NCBI GenBank assembly: GCA_000507305.1
Contig: DF239538.1
Span: 62,001-126,000, forward strand
Length of the DNA stretch: 64,000 bases
DNA from: Breviolum minutum Mf 1.05b.01
Lineage: Eukaryota; Sar; Dinophyceae; Suessiales; Symbiodiniaceae
Direction: 5' to 3'
Made by a program: the position numbers and the translations under genes. Under the pieces are notes generated by a model. That model was not told the origin of the DNA and searched no databases. It saw only the letters and a list, made by a program, of their open reading frames with translations. Position 1 is the first letter of the stretch; each line of letters starts with the position of its first letter. Positions 61,076 to 64,000 of the stretch are shown here, piece after piece.

Positions 61076-63044
61076 AGATGGATTTTCAACGTTGGATCTT
61101 CGTCGATTGCCCATGGCGCTGTGGAACATGATGGCAAGCATTTTCAGTAAAATTGAACATCTTCACTGTTGGCCTGAAGCTTGGACACTGGCCAAAACAT
61201 TATGCCTCCCAAAGATGCCCAGTCCAAAGACCCCTCTCGACATTAGACCCATTACTGTGATGAGCAAGATGTATAGGGTTTGGGGTAAGATTAGGGGTGG
61301 CCAGGTTGCAGAACACTTAGCGTCGCATGTACCTAAGACTATTGGTGGACCATGTGCCCAAGTATCTTCCGAAATGATTGCCTTCTACACAGCCGATCGT
61401 ATTGAAGAAGCTTTGTGTGAAAAATCCCCACTCTCAGGAGTGGTTCTTGATATAGTCAAATGTTATAATAGCATACGGAGACTTCCATTGCAGAAATTAC
61501 TCCTCGCCTTGGGAATCCCAAACAACATTGTTAACACCTTCTTTGCCGCAATGGCACAGTTGCAAAGGTTTTTCCAAATTTGTGACAAGTGTGGCACTAC
61601 GTTTAAGACTACCACCGGTATCGTTGAAGGTTGCGGTTTTGCTGTACCTTGTATGCTTGCAATAGGCATTTGGGCTGATTCGATCATATCGCATACTACA
61701 CCAAATGCAGAAAGCGTAATGTTTGCTGATAATTGGTCGATTTTCCATCACCAACCCTACTAGCTATTGAAAGCATTGCATAGCCTTCTTTCGTTCGTAG
61801 AAGCCATGAAAATGAAAATTGCACCAAGTAAAAGTTGGCTATGGTCCACATCAGCTTTGCATAGAACTCAGCTGTTGCACCAAAATCACCGATGCCAAAA
61901 TATCCCAGTTATTAATGCGGCCAAAGATTTAGGAGTGGACCAGAACTACACTAACAAGATCGTTAAGAAAACTTGGAAAACTCGACTCAACAAAGTTAAA
62001 AATAAACTCAAAGCTGCAGGTAAAGCAAAGATACCGAGATCTTTCAGTAAGACAATTGTTGCCAATGGTGCACTTTCATGTGGCAACTACGGTGCTGTTT
62101 GCACCTACATTAGTAAAAGTGACCATAAGACTATCCGATCCGCCATTTCTAAAGCCACACGCAAAGCTGGTACAGGTTCTAACCCATGGTTAGCGTGTAA
62201 TGCCATTAGACAAGGGTTGGATCCGCAATACCGTGACCTTTGCAATCGCTTAACCACCTGGAAAGGATATTTGCGATTGTTCCCAAATCGAATTGACACA
62301 ATGCACTATAGATTCCAAAACCCTATCAGTACCAGCAGAACTACCACTGGACCTGTGGCATCCCTGCGTAAAGCTACCCACATCATTGGTGTCCAAGTGG
62401 GGCTACACCATAATGATATTTGGTTTACATTCCGAAACATCTCATTGCCAATTACTGATACCCCTAGAAAGATTATTTTCCAAGTTCTTCAAAAGCCGTG
62501 GGATAAATATGTTGCCAGCAATCTTTATAACAGAAAGGATTGGTCGCTTGCAAATATTGATACTCGTATTACCACCATTGCCTACAATAAATTGCAGAAT
62601 AGGGAGCAGAGCCTCCTTGATGCTATCATTTGTGGTAAGCACATTACGAATGAGCTTATCTGTAAATTTCAACAGAGGCAAGATGACAGGTGTGTGCTAT
62701 GTGGCGCTACTGACTCCAGAACACATCGTTTTTTCCATTGCCCTCACCTTGCAGACTTGAGGAAAAAACACAAATCTATGTTGCTCAGTGTTCAAAAATG
62801 GAACAATACCCAGCAGACATTTGCCATGTGCCCTTGTGATGATAACTTGGAAGTGTTCTTTGGGAAGACTGTCAATCATCATTTTGAATATCATATCCCA
62901 GAACAGAATGACCAGACACAGCATTTGTTTGTGGATGGAACTGCGTTCTTCAATGATCATCCCTGGCTTGTCACAGCTGGTGCTGCTGTTGTGAAGTCTA
63001 CCATGCTTGGGATTTGCACATTTACTGCGATTGTCAATCCTTAG
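61065..63044 (+). CDS. retroelement ORF2, reverse transcriptase, zinc knuckle and start of RNase H
   Basis: One frame with a single in-frame TAG at 61761-61763. RT motifs: finger LCLPKMPSP and DIRPITVMSKMYRVWGKI; motif A VLDIVKCYNSI; motif B TTGIVEGCGFAVPCM; motif C FADNWS in place of the usual F/YADD, directly before the TAG. After the stop come the thumb, SRTTTGPVAS, then a zinc knuckle CVLCGATDSRTHRFFHCPH (~62695-62752) and the start of RNase H, LFVDGTAFFNDHPWLVTAGA (~62925), where the Asp is the first catalytic residue. The frame closes at TAG 63042-63044. Confidence 0.85.
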
Positions 63045-64000
63045 TGGAAGAAATAACTTTTATCAACATGCACCGTATACTTCCACCACAGTGGTGCCAA
63101 ACCCATCCCAAACTGTGGAGACTTGTTTTCAGGCACATCTGTGCCAGACCATTGCACAGCATTCGCATTCAAAAAGTTACTGCGCACCAAAATTGGGAAA
63201 ACATCCAAAATGCCGAACTACGCTGGCAAGCATATGTTAACACATGTGTTGACCACCATGCCAAGCAATCCATCACCACTGACAACAGTGACAGCTATAA
63301 GGCCAGAAGCAAAGCATATCAACAGCAAGCAATGCTAACACAAACAACTGTTGAATACTATGAATACCTTGCTGAAGTTTCCAAAATCATTGTCGACAGC
63401 AAACCCAAGAAAGTACAAACTATTCAGAACCAATTCGACCCTAATCAAGACCTATTGATACCGTGTTCGCATTGCCAAGTAAGACACCTCTACATGCTGA
63501 ATGTCCATGACTACACTGATTTCCAATGGGGTTCTATTTTCCTTTGGCGTATCCACCAGTGGGCACAACACCTCACTTGGAGCAATCATAATGGGTTTTG
63601 TGATAAGGATATCAGTGATATTGAACTGACTGCGGACTATATCCTTTATACAAACAGTGAACCGCCTGTGAATTTGAGCAAAGGAAAAGAAAAACAATAT
63701 GGAGTGCACAGCAACTGGCAACTCCGTGATTTAAACTTGGAAGCGGATGCTTTGGGAACCATTCCTTTCAATCAACATGTTCAAGTATTTCGACGAGCCC
63801 TCCAATGGATTAACAACCACCCATCGATCCAATTGTTTCCTTGTCCGACAAAACGTAAAGTTGATTCTTTAAAACCTCTTGGTTTGAGTGCGTGGCATCG
63901 TGGGTATACCTGCAGGCCTGTTTTGGCATGTGGTGATCGTACCTTACTTGCTTTGCGAAATTATTTCATTACTGATTCCGGAACCAGACGTGATCTTTCC
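63020..64000 (+). CDS. retroelement ORF2, remainder of RNase H and C-terminal region (partial)
   Basis: Frame 2 is open from about 63020 to the window end. SLVEEITF may hold the catalytic Glu; IQKVTAHQNWENIQ and NTCVDHHAKQ resemble the last RNase H motifs (His and Asp). A frameshift of one or two bases near 62990-63035 therefore splits the domain. Downstream is a region of unknown function with a CSHCQVRHLYML element, cut off at 64000. Confidence 0.7.
   Translation, partial: MYCDCQSLVEEITFINMHRILPPQWCQTHPKLWRLVFRHICARPLHSIRIQKVTAHQNWENIQNAELRWQAYVNTCVDHHAKQSITTDNSDSYKARSKAYQQQAMLTQTTVEYYEYLAEVSKIIVDSKPKKVQTIQNQFDPNQDLLIPCSHCQVRHLYMLNVHDYTDFQWGSIFLWRIHQWAQHLTWSNHNGFCDKDISDIELTADYILYTNSEPPVNLSKGKEKQYGVHSNWQLRDLNLEADALGTIPFNQHVQVFRRALQWINNHPSIQLFPCPTKRKVDSLKPLGLSAWHRGYTCRPVLACGDRTLLALRNYFITDSGTRRDLS

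Larger units (their letters stand above)
51986..64000 (+). mobile_element. non-LTR retrotransposon with methyltransferase-bearing first ORF (runs off window)
   Basis: Order on the plus strand: long ORF1 with C5-methyltransferase, ubiquitin-like and coiled-coil parts; an unidentified ORF; EEP endonuclease with GEALHPGP leader; reverse transcriptase; zinc knuckle; RNase H; then a further coding tail cut by the window end. The presence of endonuclease and RT without integrase or LTRs marks a LINE-type element. Single-N joins at 56459 and 58952 and an internal duplication show that the assembly here is composite. Frameshifts and stops suggest a decayed copy or base errors. Confidence 0.9.

Overview
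The window looks like nuclear DNA from a dinoflagellate, most likely a member of the Symbiodiniaceae or a close relative. Several signs agree: genes are broken into many short exons, some introns begin with GC rather than GT, and there are partial matches to the dinoflagellate spliced-leader sequence. There is also a CCCH-finger protein of the dinoflagellate style, a DUF7869-type gene family, and a non-LTR retroelement whose reverse transcriptase has an FADN box. Nothing prokaryotic (operons, Shine-Dalgarno sites, CRISPR) is visible. Exon limits below were read by eye from acceptor and donor sites and are approximate unless stated.

Region 1 (1-27.8 kb) is gene-poor. It holds scattered plus-strand exons of unrecognised genes (0.2-5.6 kb), one 442-477-residue intronless gene (10.9-12.3 kb), a split MFS transporter (13.1-23.4 kb) and a CCCH zinc-finger gene (14.8-15.3 kb) lying between the MFS exons. 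It is rich in satellites: a ~178-bp repeat at 17.7-18.5 kb, a ~62-bp minisatellite at 19.8-20.8 kb with diverged relatives to 21.6 kb, and long TTG and ATC runs.

Region 2 (28,242-49,451) is the highlight. Near-identical inverted repeats of about 400-480 bp face each other, each touching an assembly gap, and enclose about 21.2 kb. Inside, all on the plus strand and all intron-rich, are three genes. Gene A is a cytosine-5 DNA methyltransferase with all diagnostic motifs. Gene B is a DUF7869-like protein with a probable RNase H-like fold. Gene C is a long unrecognised gene ending in Lys/Ala-rich and acidic tails. I read this as a very large terminal-inverted-repeat DNA transposon carrying a DNA methyltransferase.

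Region 3 (about 52-64 kb, running off the window) is a non-LTR retrotransposon. Its roughly 1,487-codon first ORF begins with a second, unrelated cytosine-5 methyltransferase domain, followed by ubiquitin-like segments and a C-terminal coiled coil. Downstream are an unidentified ORF, an endonuclease (EEP), a reverse transcriptase, a zinc knuckle and an RNase H domain, with several frameshifts and stops. Single-N joins at 56,459 and 58,952 mark a misassembled or duplicated segment.

Two different mobile elements in one window thus each carry their own cytosine methyltransferase. This fits the published observation that dinoflagellate retrotransposons have captured DNA methyltransferases, and seems to extend it to a TIR-bounded element.
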